Assembly: GCF_010119385.1 (NCBI RefSeq) | Contig: NZ_VFIE01000019.1 | Location: forward strand, 58,783 to 122,782 | From: Nesterenkonia haasae | Lineage (GTDB): Bacteria; Actinomycetota; Actinomycetes; Actinomycetales; Micrococcaceae | Direction of reading: 5' to 3' | Length of the DNA stretch: 64,000 bases | Shown here: positions 1 through 7,160 of the stretch, in pieces | Layout: each line of letters begins with the position of its first letter | Numbering within the stretch: position 1 is the first letter of the stretch | The notes under the pieces: generated by a model | Databases searched by the model: none | Told to the model about the DNA's origin: nothing | The model's input: only the letters and a program-made list of their open reading frames with translations | Position numbers and translations under genes: made by a program

Positions 1-1
1 A

Positions 2-706
2 CCGCTCATTCTCGGCGCCAGCTTTGCCAACCGTTTAGCAGGCTTTGGTGGCGAGTTCCTCGATGAGAACGGAAACCCCGCCATCAACTCCCCGGAAGCC
101 GTTGCCTCTCTGGAAGCTCTCGAGGACATCTGGGACGAGGCCCTGCCCACTCCCGCCGAGACCGACTTCGGTGCTGGAAATTCCGCATGGTTCGCCGGCA
201 ATGTGGCCTTTATCGAGAACTGGACCGACCTCGGTGTCCGGTCTCAGGATCCTGATTCAGGCTCTGAGGTCATCGATGAGTGGGGTGTGACGTACTTGCC
301 ACGCGCCGACGCCGAGGATGATCCGCGCGCGTCACTCGTCGCAGGATTCAGCTGGGTAGTCGCGGGCAATACGGACAACGCCGATCTGGCCCAGCAGTTC
401 ATCGAATGGGCTGCCTCCACCGAGGTCAACTCTGAACTTCTGACCGCCCTGCCTCCGACGGGCATCGACCCCAACCGTATTTCCTCTCTGGAAGACGAAA
501 CCTATGGTGAGGAGTTCCCCGAACTTCAGGAAGTCAACGCCTCCACGCTGCATGGCGCCCTGGCATGGCCCACCGGCCAAAACGCCACTGAAGCGGCGCA
601 GGTCCTCACCGATGAACTCGCTGCCCACCTCTCCGGCCAGCGCAGTTCGGCCCAAGAGACTTTGGACACGGTCCAAAGCGAATGGGAGAGGCTCCTTGTC
701 GACTGA
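2..706 (+). CDS. Sugar ABC transporter substrate-binding protein (C-terminal part)
   Basis: The 5' end is outside the window; the frame is open from base 2 and stops at TGA 704-706, giving about 234 residues. The segment has the features of the C-terminal lobe of a family 1 (carbohydrate) extracellular solute-binding protein: a glycine-rich open stretch, then an AWFAGNVAFIENW segment, then a Trp-rich helix near the end. It would sit outside the membrane as a lipoprotein and hand its ligand to the two permeases encoded just downstream. The sugar cannot be told from sequence. The stop codon lies inside the probable start region of the next gene, so translation is likely coupled. Confidence 0.85.
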   Translation, partial: PLILGASFANRLAGFGGEFLDENGNPAINSPEAVASLEALEDIWDEALPTPAETDFGAGNSAWFAGNVAFIENWTDLGVRSQDPDSGSEVIDEWGVTYLPRADAEDDPRASLVAGFSWVVAGNTDNADLAQQFIEWAASTEVNSELLTALPPTGIDPNRISSLEDETYGEEFPELQEVNASTLHGALAWPTGQNATEAAQVLTDELAAHLSGQRSSAQETLDTVQSEWERLLVD

Positions 707-1682
707 TATCTCTGCGGAGCCCCGTTACCAACACGGCTCGATGGCAGAGCCCTCTGCTGCTGCCAAGCCGCCTGGGCTTCCGAATAGTTCCGGAAGTCCC
801 AGGCGGCGGCGCCCCCGGGCACAGGTGTACCATCGGATCTTCATCAGTCCCAGCGTGTTGGTTCTTCTGGTACTGGCGGCTTACCCGCTAGTATTCATCG
901 CCTCGGCCGCCCTGACCCGGTCAAGTTTGGGCAACCCGTTCCAAGAGTTTGTGGGTGTGGCCAATTTTCAGTCAGCGGTAGGGTCACCTGCCGTTCGCGA
1001 CTCCCTGGCATTGGGCACCGGTTATGCCTTCGGAGTAGCGATTGCTTCCACCATCCTGGGGAGCGTCACCGCCGTAGCGCTGTGGCGGTCACTGCACGCG
1101 GGAGCGTTCGTGCGGACTGTCCTGCTGCTACCCATGATTGTGCCTCCAGTGGTCGTCGGCATTCTGTTCGGTTTCATTTTCAGCCCTTCGGGTGGACTTC
1201 TGCACACCCTGATTCGCCGCTTTACTCCGGGTTCGGGCACCTACGCGGTGCTTTCGGACACCACATGGGCGATCTTCGGAGTGGCGCTGGCTGATGTGTG
1301 GGAGTGGACGCCGTTGGTGGTGCTGCTGGTTTTCACCGCCCTGCTGGGCCAACAGCCAGAGATCATTGAGGCCGCCCAGCTGGATGGTGCCAGCGGCTAC
1401 CAGATGTTCCGACACATTACTTTGCCCGCAGTCGCCGGCACGATCGTCGCCGCATTCATGATTCGGCTCATTCTGGCGTTCAAAGTCTTCGACCTGGTCT
1501 ATGTGATGACTTCAGGAGGTCCCGGGTCCTCCACGCAGGTGCCAGCGTTCCTCATCTGGCGGTCTGCCCTGCAGAACTTCGATGTGGGTATCGCGGCGAC
1601 CATCACACTTCTGCTGGCGGTTGTGGTCACTGTGGTCACGATTCCCGTTTTCCTGATCTCAAAGAGGCTCCGCAATGACTGA
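696..1682 (+). CDS. Sugar ABC transporter permease (MalF/UgpA type)
   Basis: Integral membrane permease of a carbohydrate importer, 328 residues from the TTG at 696. I prefer that start because GGAGAGG lies four bases upstream and it overlaps the preceding stop; ATG 741 is the alternative (313 aa) but has no clear ribosome-binding site. Six hydrophobic segments follow a basic N-terminal tail. The EAA loop that docks to the ATPase is visible as EAAQLDGASGYQMFRHITLP near residue 230. The 3' end overlaps the next permease by 8 bp. No ATPase gene is present here, so the importer probably uses a shared MsiK-like ATPase, as is common in actinobacteria (inference). Confidence 0.85.
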   Translation: MSTDISAEPRYQHGSMAEPSAAAKPPGLPNSSGSPRRRRPRAQVYHRIFISPSVLVLLVLAAYPLVFIASAALTRSSLGNPFQEFVGVANFQSAVGSPAVRDSLALGTGYAFGVAIASTILGSVTAVALWRSLHAGAFVRTVLLLPMIVPPVVVGILFGFIFSPSGGLLHTLIRRFTPGSGTYAVLSDTTWAIFGVALADVWEWTPLVVLLVFTALLGQQPEIIEAAQLDGASGYQMFRHITLPAVAGTIVAAFMIRLILAFKVFDLVYVMTSGGPGSSTQVPAFLIWRSALQNFDVGIAATITLLLAVVVTVVTIPVFLISKRLRND

Positions 1683-2562
1683 CACTACGAACACCACCCG
1701 GGCTGCTCAGGCGCTCACGTCCCGCCGGTTCCGCACCAGACTGCCTACCCCGGGCAAACCACGTCCGTCACTGCTCGCCAATACCTGGGTGGGGCTCAGC
1801 GTCGTGGTGGTCCTGGTGCCGTTGCTCTACCTGCTGTCCATATCTTTCATGACTCAGGGGCAGATCGCCTCAGGGATTCTGCTGCCCACCCAGCCGGCCT
1901 TCAGCAACTGGTCCAACGCGTGGGACTCTGCGATTCCGCGTGGGGTCCTCAACTCACTCGGGGCAGCCTTCGGGGGTGCGATCCTGACGCTGCTGCTGGC
2001 TCTTCCAGGCGCCTGGGCAATCGCCAGACACCGGACGGGGGGCAAGGCACTAGCTGGTCTCATTCTGAGTCCCTGGCTGCTTCCTCCGATCGTGGCGATC
2101 ATCCCGCTGCTGACACTCTTGCGCATCCTGGGTCTGACGAACACTCTAGAAGGCTTGACCCTGGTCTACGCACTGATCAATGTGCCTGTGGCCATCTGGC
2201 TGCTCGACGGGTTCATCCGCCGCATTCCTGTGGAGATCGAAGAAGCTGGACGAATCGATGGAGCCAATGAGGGGCAGCTGTTGCTGCGTGTGGTCACTCC
2301 CATGTTGGCGCCGGCCCTGATAGCGGTCGGTGTGATCGCCGCAATTCTGAACTACAACGAGTTTCTCTTCGCCACGTTCCTGACTCAAAGTCAGGACAGC
2401 CAAACGGTACCCGTGCTGTTGGCCGGGATGCTCAGCGAGCGGGTCCAAGACTTTGGCCGGATCGCCGCGTCCTCATTGATCGCCGTGATCCCAGTTTTCA
2501 CCGTGGCTGTCATTCTGCAGCGCTATCTCATCGAGGGACTGACAACAGGTGCAGTGAAGTAA
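1675..2562 (+). CDS. Sugar ABC transporter permease (MalG/UgpE type)
   Basis: Second permease of the carbohydrate importer, 295 aa, starting with ATG overlapping the previous gene by 8 bp. It has a basic, Pro-rich cytoplasmic N terminus and six predicted transmembrane segments. The EAA motif is EEAGRIDGANEGQLLLRVVTP around residues 188-208. It pairs with the upstream permease to form the channel. The operon ends at a GC-rich hairpin right after the stop codon. Family assignment is firm; the transported sugar is unknown. Confidence 0.88.
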   Translation: MTDTTNTTRAAQALTSRRFRTRLPTPGKPRPSLLANTWVGLSVVVVLVPLLYLLSISFMTQGQIASGILLPTQPAFSNWSNAWDSAIPRGVLNSLGAAFGGAILTLLLALPGAWAIARHRTGGKALAGLILSPWLLPPIVAIIPLLTLLRILGLTNTLEGLTLVYALINVPVAIWLLDGFIRRIPVEIEEAGRIDGANEGQLLLRVVTPMLAPALIAVGVIAAILNYNEFLFATFLTQSQDSQTVPVLLAGMLSERVQDFGRIAASSLIAVIPVFTVAVILQRYLIEGLTTGAVK

Positions 2563-2588
2563 CCCCGCCCGCACCCATAGGCGGGGTT
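2561..2588. terminator. Bidirectional hairpin terminator between convergent genes
   Basis: AACCCCGCC (2561-2569) pairs perfectly with GGCGGGGTT (2580-2588) around a 10-nt loop. It lies between the stop of the sugar permease and the stop of the convergent aldo/keto reductase, with the AA/TT ends giving a short U run on either strand. Confidence 0.7.
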
Positions 2589-2596
2589 CCGGCGGC

Positions 2597-3667
2597 TCAG
2601 AGTTCGGAGGAGACCGACCAGATGTTGATGCCCGTGTCCCCCTGCGTGATGGTATCGATGGCGGTGAGCTCCTCGGACGAGAAACGTGTGTTGCTCACAG
2701 CTGCGAGGTTCTCGTCCAACTGCGCAGTTGACGAGGCCCCCAGTAGGACTGAAGTGGCACCGCCATCACGCAGCAGCCACGCGATAGCCAGCTGAGCCAG
2801 GGTTTGCCCACGCGCTGCAGCGACGTCGTTGAGCTGCCGCAACCTGTTGAGGTTGTCGTCACTGAGGTGGTGACCCAGCAAAGATGACCGGCCTCCGGAG
2901 GGCTTTGCCTGCGGGTCCTTGAGGTACTTATCAGTAAGCAGCCCCTGTGCCAACGGAGTGAAGGCAATCGACCCCAGCCCCGTCTCCTCCAGGGTGTCCA
3001 GCAGGCCGTCTTCGACCCATCGGTTGAGCATGGAATAGGCGGGTTGGTGAATCACCAATGGAGTGCCCAGCTCCCGGGCGATGCGCGCGGCCTCCCGGGT
3101 GCGTTCCGCTGAATAAGACGATATCCCCACATAGAGGGCTTTGCCAGAACGCACGGCGGCGTCCAACGCCTCGATGGTCTCTTCCAGTGGGGTGTCTGGG
3201 TCCACCCGATGGGAGTAGAAGATATCAACGTAGTCGAGTCCCATCCGGCCCAGGGCTTCATCCAAGCTGGCCAGAGTGTACTTTCGGGACCCGAAATTCC
3301 CGTACGGTCCAGGCCACATATCCCACCCGGATTTGGAAGAGATGACCAGTTCATCGCGGTAGGGCTTGAGATCTTTGGCCATGATGCGTCCGAAATTCTC
3401 TTCCGCCGCACCATAGGGGGGACCGTAATTATTGGCCAGATCGAAGTGAGTGATCCCGGCGTCGAAGGCGTGCCGGATGATTTCGCGCTGATTGGCGAAG
3501 GGAGTGGAATCTCCGAAGTTCCACCACAGGCCCAATGAGATCGGAGGCAGCAGCAAACCACTGCGTCCTACGCGCCGGTAATTGAACTGTGAGTACCGAT
3601 CCTCGGCTGCCGCGTAGGGGGTATGGGTCTCCTGACCCCAAGCGGATACATCCACAGACTGTGTCAC
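2597..3667 (-). CDS. yghZ: Aldo/keto reductase, YghZ-like (L-glyceraldehyde 3-phosphate reductase family)
   Basis: NADPH-dependent aldo/keto reductase of 356 aa. It matches the YghZ/voltage-gated K+ channel beta-subunit branch: SLGLWWNFGD, THFDLANNYGPPYG and the MWPGPYG loop are typical. The catalytic tetrad is visible as Asp76, Tyr81, Lys112 and His153. YghZ reduces L-glyceraldehyde 3-phosphate and methylglyoxal, so a carbonyl detoxification role is likely. The start is GTG 3667, with AAGGAG six bases upstream. It is convergent with the sugar ABC operon and not clearly linked to it. The exact substrate is inferred from the family. Confidence 0.85.
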   Translation of the reverse strand: MTQSVDVSAWGQETHTPYAAAEDRYSQFNYRRVGRSGLLLPPISLGLWWNFGDSTPFANQREIIRHAFDAGITHFDLANNYGPPYGAAEENFGRIMAKDLKPYRDELVISSKSGWDMWPGPYGNFGSRKYTLASLDEALGRMGLDYVDIFYSHRVDPDTPLEETIEALDAAVRSGKALYVGISSYSAERTREAARIARELGTPLVIHQPAYSMLNRWVEDGLLDTLEETGLGSIAFTPLAQGLLTDKYLKDPQAKPSGGRSSLLGHHLSDDNLNRLRQLNDVAAARGQTLAQLAIAWLLRDGGATSVLLGASSTAQLDENLAAVSNTRFSSEELTAIDTITQGDTGINIWSVSSEL

Positions 3668-3724
3668 TGGTACTCCTTCATTGTGTTGGGACTCCCTGGG
3701 GCTACTGTACCGAGCCGCGTCAGC

Positions 3725-4942
3725 TCAGGTGTAGAGGGACAGGGGTTGGAGTTCATCGTTGAGGAAGTGGGCACCCACTTCGAGTTTCTTATAGTCCACC
3801 GGATCGTGCAGGGAGTGCGTGCGAATATTGCGCCAATAGAGGTCGAACCCGTGTTTGGAGGCCGTAGAGGATGTGCCTGTGGCTTCAAAGATCTGGTGGG
3901 TCAGTTGTGTGGCCACATCTGATGAGACGACTTTCAGTTCAGCAATCTCGACGGCGAGTTCTCCGCGCAATTGGGCGCTCACGCCGTTTCCCAGAGCCAC
4001 GACGTCTTCGAACCGCCGATTCACTTGCCCGGCCAGGGCCGCCACTGCGGCCGTTTGTGCTTTGAAATCACCCACCAGCCGCTGCACGAAGGGGTCGTGA
4101 CGGTATTTCTCCGCCGGTGAGAGGAACCAGGAATTGGGCCGCGCGTTGATGAGCTCGCGAGCTTTTCCCAGTGCACCTTCGGCGATGCCCAGATAGAGGT
4201 TGCCGAACGCCAATTGGATCCCTGCGGTGACAAGTGTGGAGTAGGGTTCATCGCTCAGGGCGTCCAACACATCGTCAGGGCGGACGTCCACTTGGTCATA
4301 GGTGACGGTATTGGACGAGGAAAGCCGCTGACCTAAGAAATCCCAGTCATCCACATAGTTCACGCCCTTCCGGCCGTTTTCCAGTACGAAGGTGAGGACT
4401 TTGCCTTCCTCCGGACCGGCGGTGATTCGGGCGTTGACTAGCAGGGCGTCCCCTACTACGGAGCCGGTGGAGTAGCGTTTCTTTCCTGTCAGCACCCAAC
4501 CGCCGCCAGCGGGTTCAAGTCTCAGATCGGGGTCAGTGGGGTTGACCGAGTCACCCCAGATCCACTGACCGGCCACTGTGTCGCGGTACCAGCGTTCCCG
4601 CTTCTCCGGGTGCGCAATGGTAAAGACGATGTTGCCTGCGTTGATGTAGTGATAGGCCAGCAGCTGAGCGATGGAGGCATCAGCACGGGCCAGTATTCGC
4701 ACTGCCTCGAATGCGGTCGACCAGTGGGCCCCTCCGCCTCCGTATTCCTGGGGGATCAGGAGAGTCACGAGGCCAGATTCCTTCAGCAGCTTGGTCTCAG
4801 CATACGGAGTTTCATTGGCGCGATCTCGGGCCACAGCGTCCTGCGCCAGAGTCTCCGCGACGTGCTCGGCTACCTGACTCCAGTGCTGGACTTCTTCCGG
4901 GGTGGCGTTTCCGGTCCAGTGTGAGCGTGGTGTTTCAGTCAT
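3725..4942 (-). CDS. SfnC/DszC-like flavin monooxygenase, acyl-CoA dehydrogenase fold (copy 2)
   Basis: Protein of 405 aa with the acyl-CoA dehydrogenase three-domain layout: helical N domain (IPQEYGGGGAHW about residue 65), a central beta domain with WIWGDSVNPTDP and TGKKRYSTGS, and a C-terminal four-helix domain. The C-terminal domain lacks an obvious catalytic Glu context and carries ATGTSST, as in the DszC/SfnC monooxygenases that oxidise organosulfur compounds with reduced flavin. It follows the paralogue at 5034-6254 and should be in the same SAM-riboswitch operon. Start chosen at ATG 4942; ATG 4963 in the same frame is possible. Substrate unknown; a desulfurising role is inferred from context. 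Confidence 0.8.
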   Translation of the reverse strand: MTETPRSHWTGNATPEEVQHWSQVAEHVAETLAQDAVARDRANETPYAETKLLKESGLVTLLIPQEYGGGGAHWSTAFEAVRILARADASIAQLLAYHYINAGNIVFTIAHPEKRERWYRDTVAGQWIWGDSVNPTDPDLRLEPAGGGWVLTGKKRYSTGSVVGDALLVNARITAGPEEGKVLTFVLENGRKGVNYVDDWDFLGQRLSSSNTVTYDQVDVRPDDVLDALSDEPYSTLVTAGIQLAFGNLYLGIAEGALGKARELINARPNSWFLSPAEKYRHDPFVQRLVGDFKAQTAAVAALAGQVNRRFEDVVALGNGVSAQLRGELAVEIAELKVVSSDVATQLTHQIFEATGTSSTASKHGFDLYWRNIRTHSLHDPVDYKKLEVGAHFLNDELQPLSLYT

Positions 4943-5033
4943 CGGTGGTCGTCTTTCTGTCATCTCGCGCACAGACCGGACCGGGGTCCGGTGCTGGCTC
5001 CTGCGGCGTGGGGGGGGGTGGAAAGTGAGTGGG

Positions 5034-6254
5034 TCAGACCGTCGTGGCGTTCTGTGGTTCGCCGACGCTCCACAGTCGCACCGGCGCAGTGCCGTTGACC
5101 CGGTGGTCCCCGGCAATGCGCGCCTTGTAGATCCACGGATTGTGGCTGGTCACGGTGCGGGCGTTGCGCCAATGCCGGTCCAGGGCTTTCGAACGGTCTG
5201 TTCCGGAGGCACCAAGAGTGTCGAGGATCCGACCGGTAGCTTCCAGCACTGGCTTATGCAGAGCGACCTGTGCGCGACCAGTGGCAAGCTCGACCTCGTT
5301 GGCCACATTCTCCTGGGTGTCTTTGCTGAACTCACGGCTAGCGAAGGCTCGATCTAGCACACGGGCAGTCTCCAGGACCTGGGCACGGGCTAGGGCTGCC
5401 ACGGCGTCGACCTCGCCGACGGCCTGAAGGATTTGCGGGTCGGTGGCCGGGCGGCGGGTGTTGGCGTGGGAGTAGGTACGCGTGCGGGTTGATACTGCCT
5501 GCGCGATGTCCCGGGTAGCGGCCTCAGTGATACCAGCCAACACGATCAGCAGGATGTGCTGATACAGCGCAGTTTGGTAGGGGAATCTGTCGGTGAGCAG
5601 CCTGATCTCGGACTCGGCCACTTTCGCATCGTGGAGAGTAGTCGAGCCTGACCCAGTGGTCCGTTGGCCGAAGCCGTTCCAGTCATCGCTGATGGTGACT
5701 CCCGGCTGGTCCCGCTGCACCACCACACCTAGTTCATTGCCCTCTTCGTCGCGGGCGGTGACATCGAGCCAGTCGGCAAAAATGGATCCGGTGGTGTAGT
5801 ACTTCACGCCGTTGACTACAGGACCCTCGGGGGTCTGCGACACCACGGTCCCTGACTGGTGGAAGCCGCCTTTGCCGGGCTCGGTCCAGGCGTTGCCGGC
5901 CAGTTCGCCGGCGCCGATGCGTTCAAGCCAGCCGCGAGCCACCACGTCCTGGTGTCCCCGCCACATCGCGTCCTCCTGCACGGCCAGGTGGCCGCGGAAG
6001 ATCTGCGGAATGTTGCTGTCCTGAGCGGCGAGCTCCAGCAGCACCTCCGTGGTCTCCACCCAGGAGAGCCCGAATCCTCCGGACTCTGCCGGGACTCTGA
6101 GCCTGCCGAGACCCGCATCTGCGAGCCTGCGGACCTCCTCATAGGCCAGCGTGCGGTCCAGTTCGCGGTTGAGCGCGTTCTCTCCGGCATCAGCGATGGC
6201 TGCCAGCAGCTCCTCCGGCAGGGCAAGATCAGACACAGGGGTACGAGCATTCAT
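5034..6254 (-). CDS. SfnC/DszC-like flavin monooxygenase, acyl-CoA dehydrogenase fold (copy 1)
   Basis: Protein of 406 aa starting at ATG 6254, preceded by a strong GAGGAG site that directly follows a SAM-I riboswitch. An upstream in-frame extension to 6371 runs through the riboswitch and is rejected. It shares the acyl-CoA dehydrogenase fold with its downstream neighbour: RVPAESGGFGLSW, NAWTEPGKGG, NGVKYYTTGS and a C-terminal LGASGTDRSKALDRHWRN segment. Relatives (DszC, SfnC, DMSO2-type enzymes) are FMNH2-dependent monooxygenases that attack sulfides, sulfones or thiophenes. The flavin reductase needed as partner is encoded by the divergent operon. The two copies differ enough to suggest different substrates or a sequential reaction. 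Confidence 0.83.
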   Translation of the reverse strand: MNARTPVSDLALPEELLAAIADAGENALNRELDRTLAYEEVRRLADAGLGRLRVPAESGGFGLSWVETTEVLLELAAQDSNIPQIFRGHLAVQEDAMWRGHQDVVARGWLERIGAGELAGNAWTEPGKGGFHQSGTVVSQTPEGPVVNGVKYYTTGSIFADWLDVTARDEEGNELGVVVQRDQPGVTISDDWNGFGQRTTGSGSTTLHDAKVAESEIRLLTDRFPYQTALYQHILLIVLAGITEAATRDIAQAVSTRTRTYSHANTRRPATDPQILQAVGEVDAVAALARAQVLETARVLDRAFASREFSKDTQENVANEVELATGRAQVALHKPVLEATGRILDTLGASGTDRSKALDRHWRNARTVTSHNPWIYKARIAGDHRVNGTAPVRLWSVGEPQNATTV

Positions 6255-6263
6255 GGTTTTCTC

Positions 6264-6351
6264 CTCCATCGTCTCTGGCATTAGCACCGGCCCTTGACAG
6301 GGGGTTGCTGCGATGTCTGCGGGCCAGATCCCTCGATCGCTCTTGATGGTC
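6264..6351 (-). promoter_or_regulatory. SAM-I (S-box) riboswitch, leftward arm
   Basis: On the minus strand this leader has the S-box core in order: CCATC (P1 5' strand), AAGAG, GAGGGATCTGGCCC, then GCAGCAACC, GGTGCTAAT, CC, and GATGG (P1 3' strand, plus-strand 6266-6270). The P1 3' strand runs straight into GGAGGAG, the ribosome-binding site of the monooxygenase starting at 6254. SAM binding would stabilise P1 and hide that site, so control is probably at translation initiation. Identification rests on matching conserved bases by eye. Confidence 0.85.
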
Positions 6352-6519
6352 GTGACGCCTGAAAAGTTCAAGGCGCATTTACTCTAATGCTCAAGTGGCG
6401 AAGTTTCCCAAATTGGCCCCGAATCAATGTCATGCAGCGTCATGACCAGGGATGGGGAAAGTCTCGAAATGTGACATGCCTTTTTGCTCGGTCGCCGTCA
6501 AGAGGCGTACGGTTGGTGA

Positions 6520-6606
6520 TGTCCATCCCGAGCGGCCGAGAGATCTGGCTCTGTGACGCTGCAGCAACCCGGAACCTGCCGGGTGCTACCGCCAGGTTCG
6601 ATGGGA
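6520..6606 (+). promoter_or_regulatory. SAM-I (S-box) riboswitch, rightward arm
   Basis: The plus-strand leader contains the S-box core: CCATC (6523-6527, P1), GAGCGGCCGAGAGATCTGGC, GACGCTGCAGCAACCC, GGGTGCTACC, CCAG and GATGG (6600-6604, P1 3'). The ribosome-binding site GGGAG overlaps the end of P1 and sits a few bases before ATG 6615. It is less close to consensus than the leftward copy (GGCTC instead of GGCCC, GCTACC instead of GCTAAT) but the order, spacing and closing helix are right. Confidence 0.8.
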
Positions 6607-6614
6607 GATTCTCT

Positions 6615-7154
6615 ATGACTTTGTCTGCTGCAACCCTCGCGAAGCCCGCTATGAGCGCTGCCGCCTTGGATCCGTTGGAACTCCGCGCTGCCTTCGCCCA
6701 ATTCCCTCAAGGCATCGTTGTGGTAGCTGCCGAGATCAACGGCAGTCCACAAGGTCTGGTGGCTTCCACATTCACTGTTGGGGTTTCCCTTGAACCACCG
6801 CTGGTGACCTTCGCCGTCCAACACACATCGGGCACCTGGCCGCTGTTGCGTGACGAAGCGTCCCACCTCGGCGTATCCATTATCGGCTCTGATCAGCAGG
6901 GACTGTGCCGGAAGATCGCGTCCAAAGACAGGGCTCAACGCTTTACAGACGTGGATTACGCCACCGACGACGACGGCACCCTAGTTCTCGCTGAAACGCC
7001 CTTGTGGCTGAAAACCAGAATCTACAATCAGTTCACGGCGGGCGACCATGACATTGTGGTCCTGGAGGTCCTTGACCTCGCAGCGGATCCGACACGGAAC
7101 GGCTTAGTTTTCCACCAAAGTGCCTTCACTCCTCTACCGTCCAGCGAGGCCTGA
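6615..7154 (+). CDS. Flavin reductase (FMN-binding, HpaC/DszD type)
   Basis: Protein of 179 aa of the flavin reductase-like family. Conserved features are FPQGIVVVAA, GLVASTFTVGVSLEPPLVTFAVQ (flavin-binding region, about residues 50-75), SHLGVSIIG and a C-terminal DHDIVVLEVLDL. It should reduce FMN/FAD with NAD(P)H and supply reduced flavin to the two monooxygenases of the divergent operon. ATG 6615 is chosen because the ribosome-binding site ends the SAM riboswitch; the frame is open further upstream through the riboswitch but that part is not coding. First gene of a four-gene operon. Confidence 0.87.
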   Translation: MTLSAATLAKPAMSAAALDPLELRAAFAQFPQGIVVVAAEINGSPQGLVASTFTVGVSLEPPLVTFAVQHTSGTWPLLRDEASHLGVSIIGSDQQGLCRKIASKDRAQRFTDVDYATDDDGTLVLAETPLWLKTRIYNQFTAGDHDIVVLEVLDLAADPTRNGLVFHQSAFTPLPSSEA

Positions 7155-7160
7155 GCGGCA

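Noticed and set aside
5034..6254. Ordinary fatty acyl-CoA dehydrogenase
   Set aside because: Context (flavin reductase, metY, SAM riboswitch) and lack of beta-oxidation genes favour the sulfur monooxygenase group.
6255..6371. Upstream extension of the first monooxygenase to 6371
   Set aside because: It runs through the SAM riboswitch; the ATG at 6254 has a strong ribosome-binding site.
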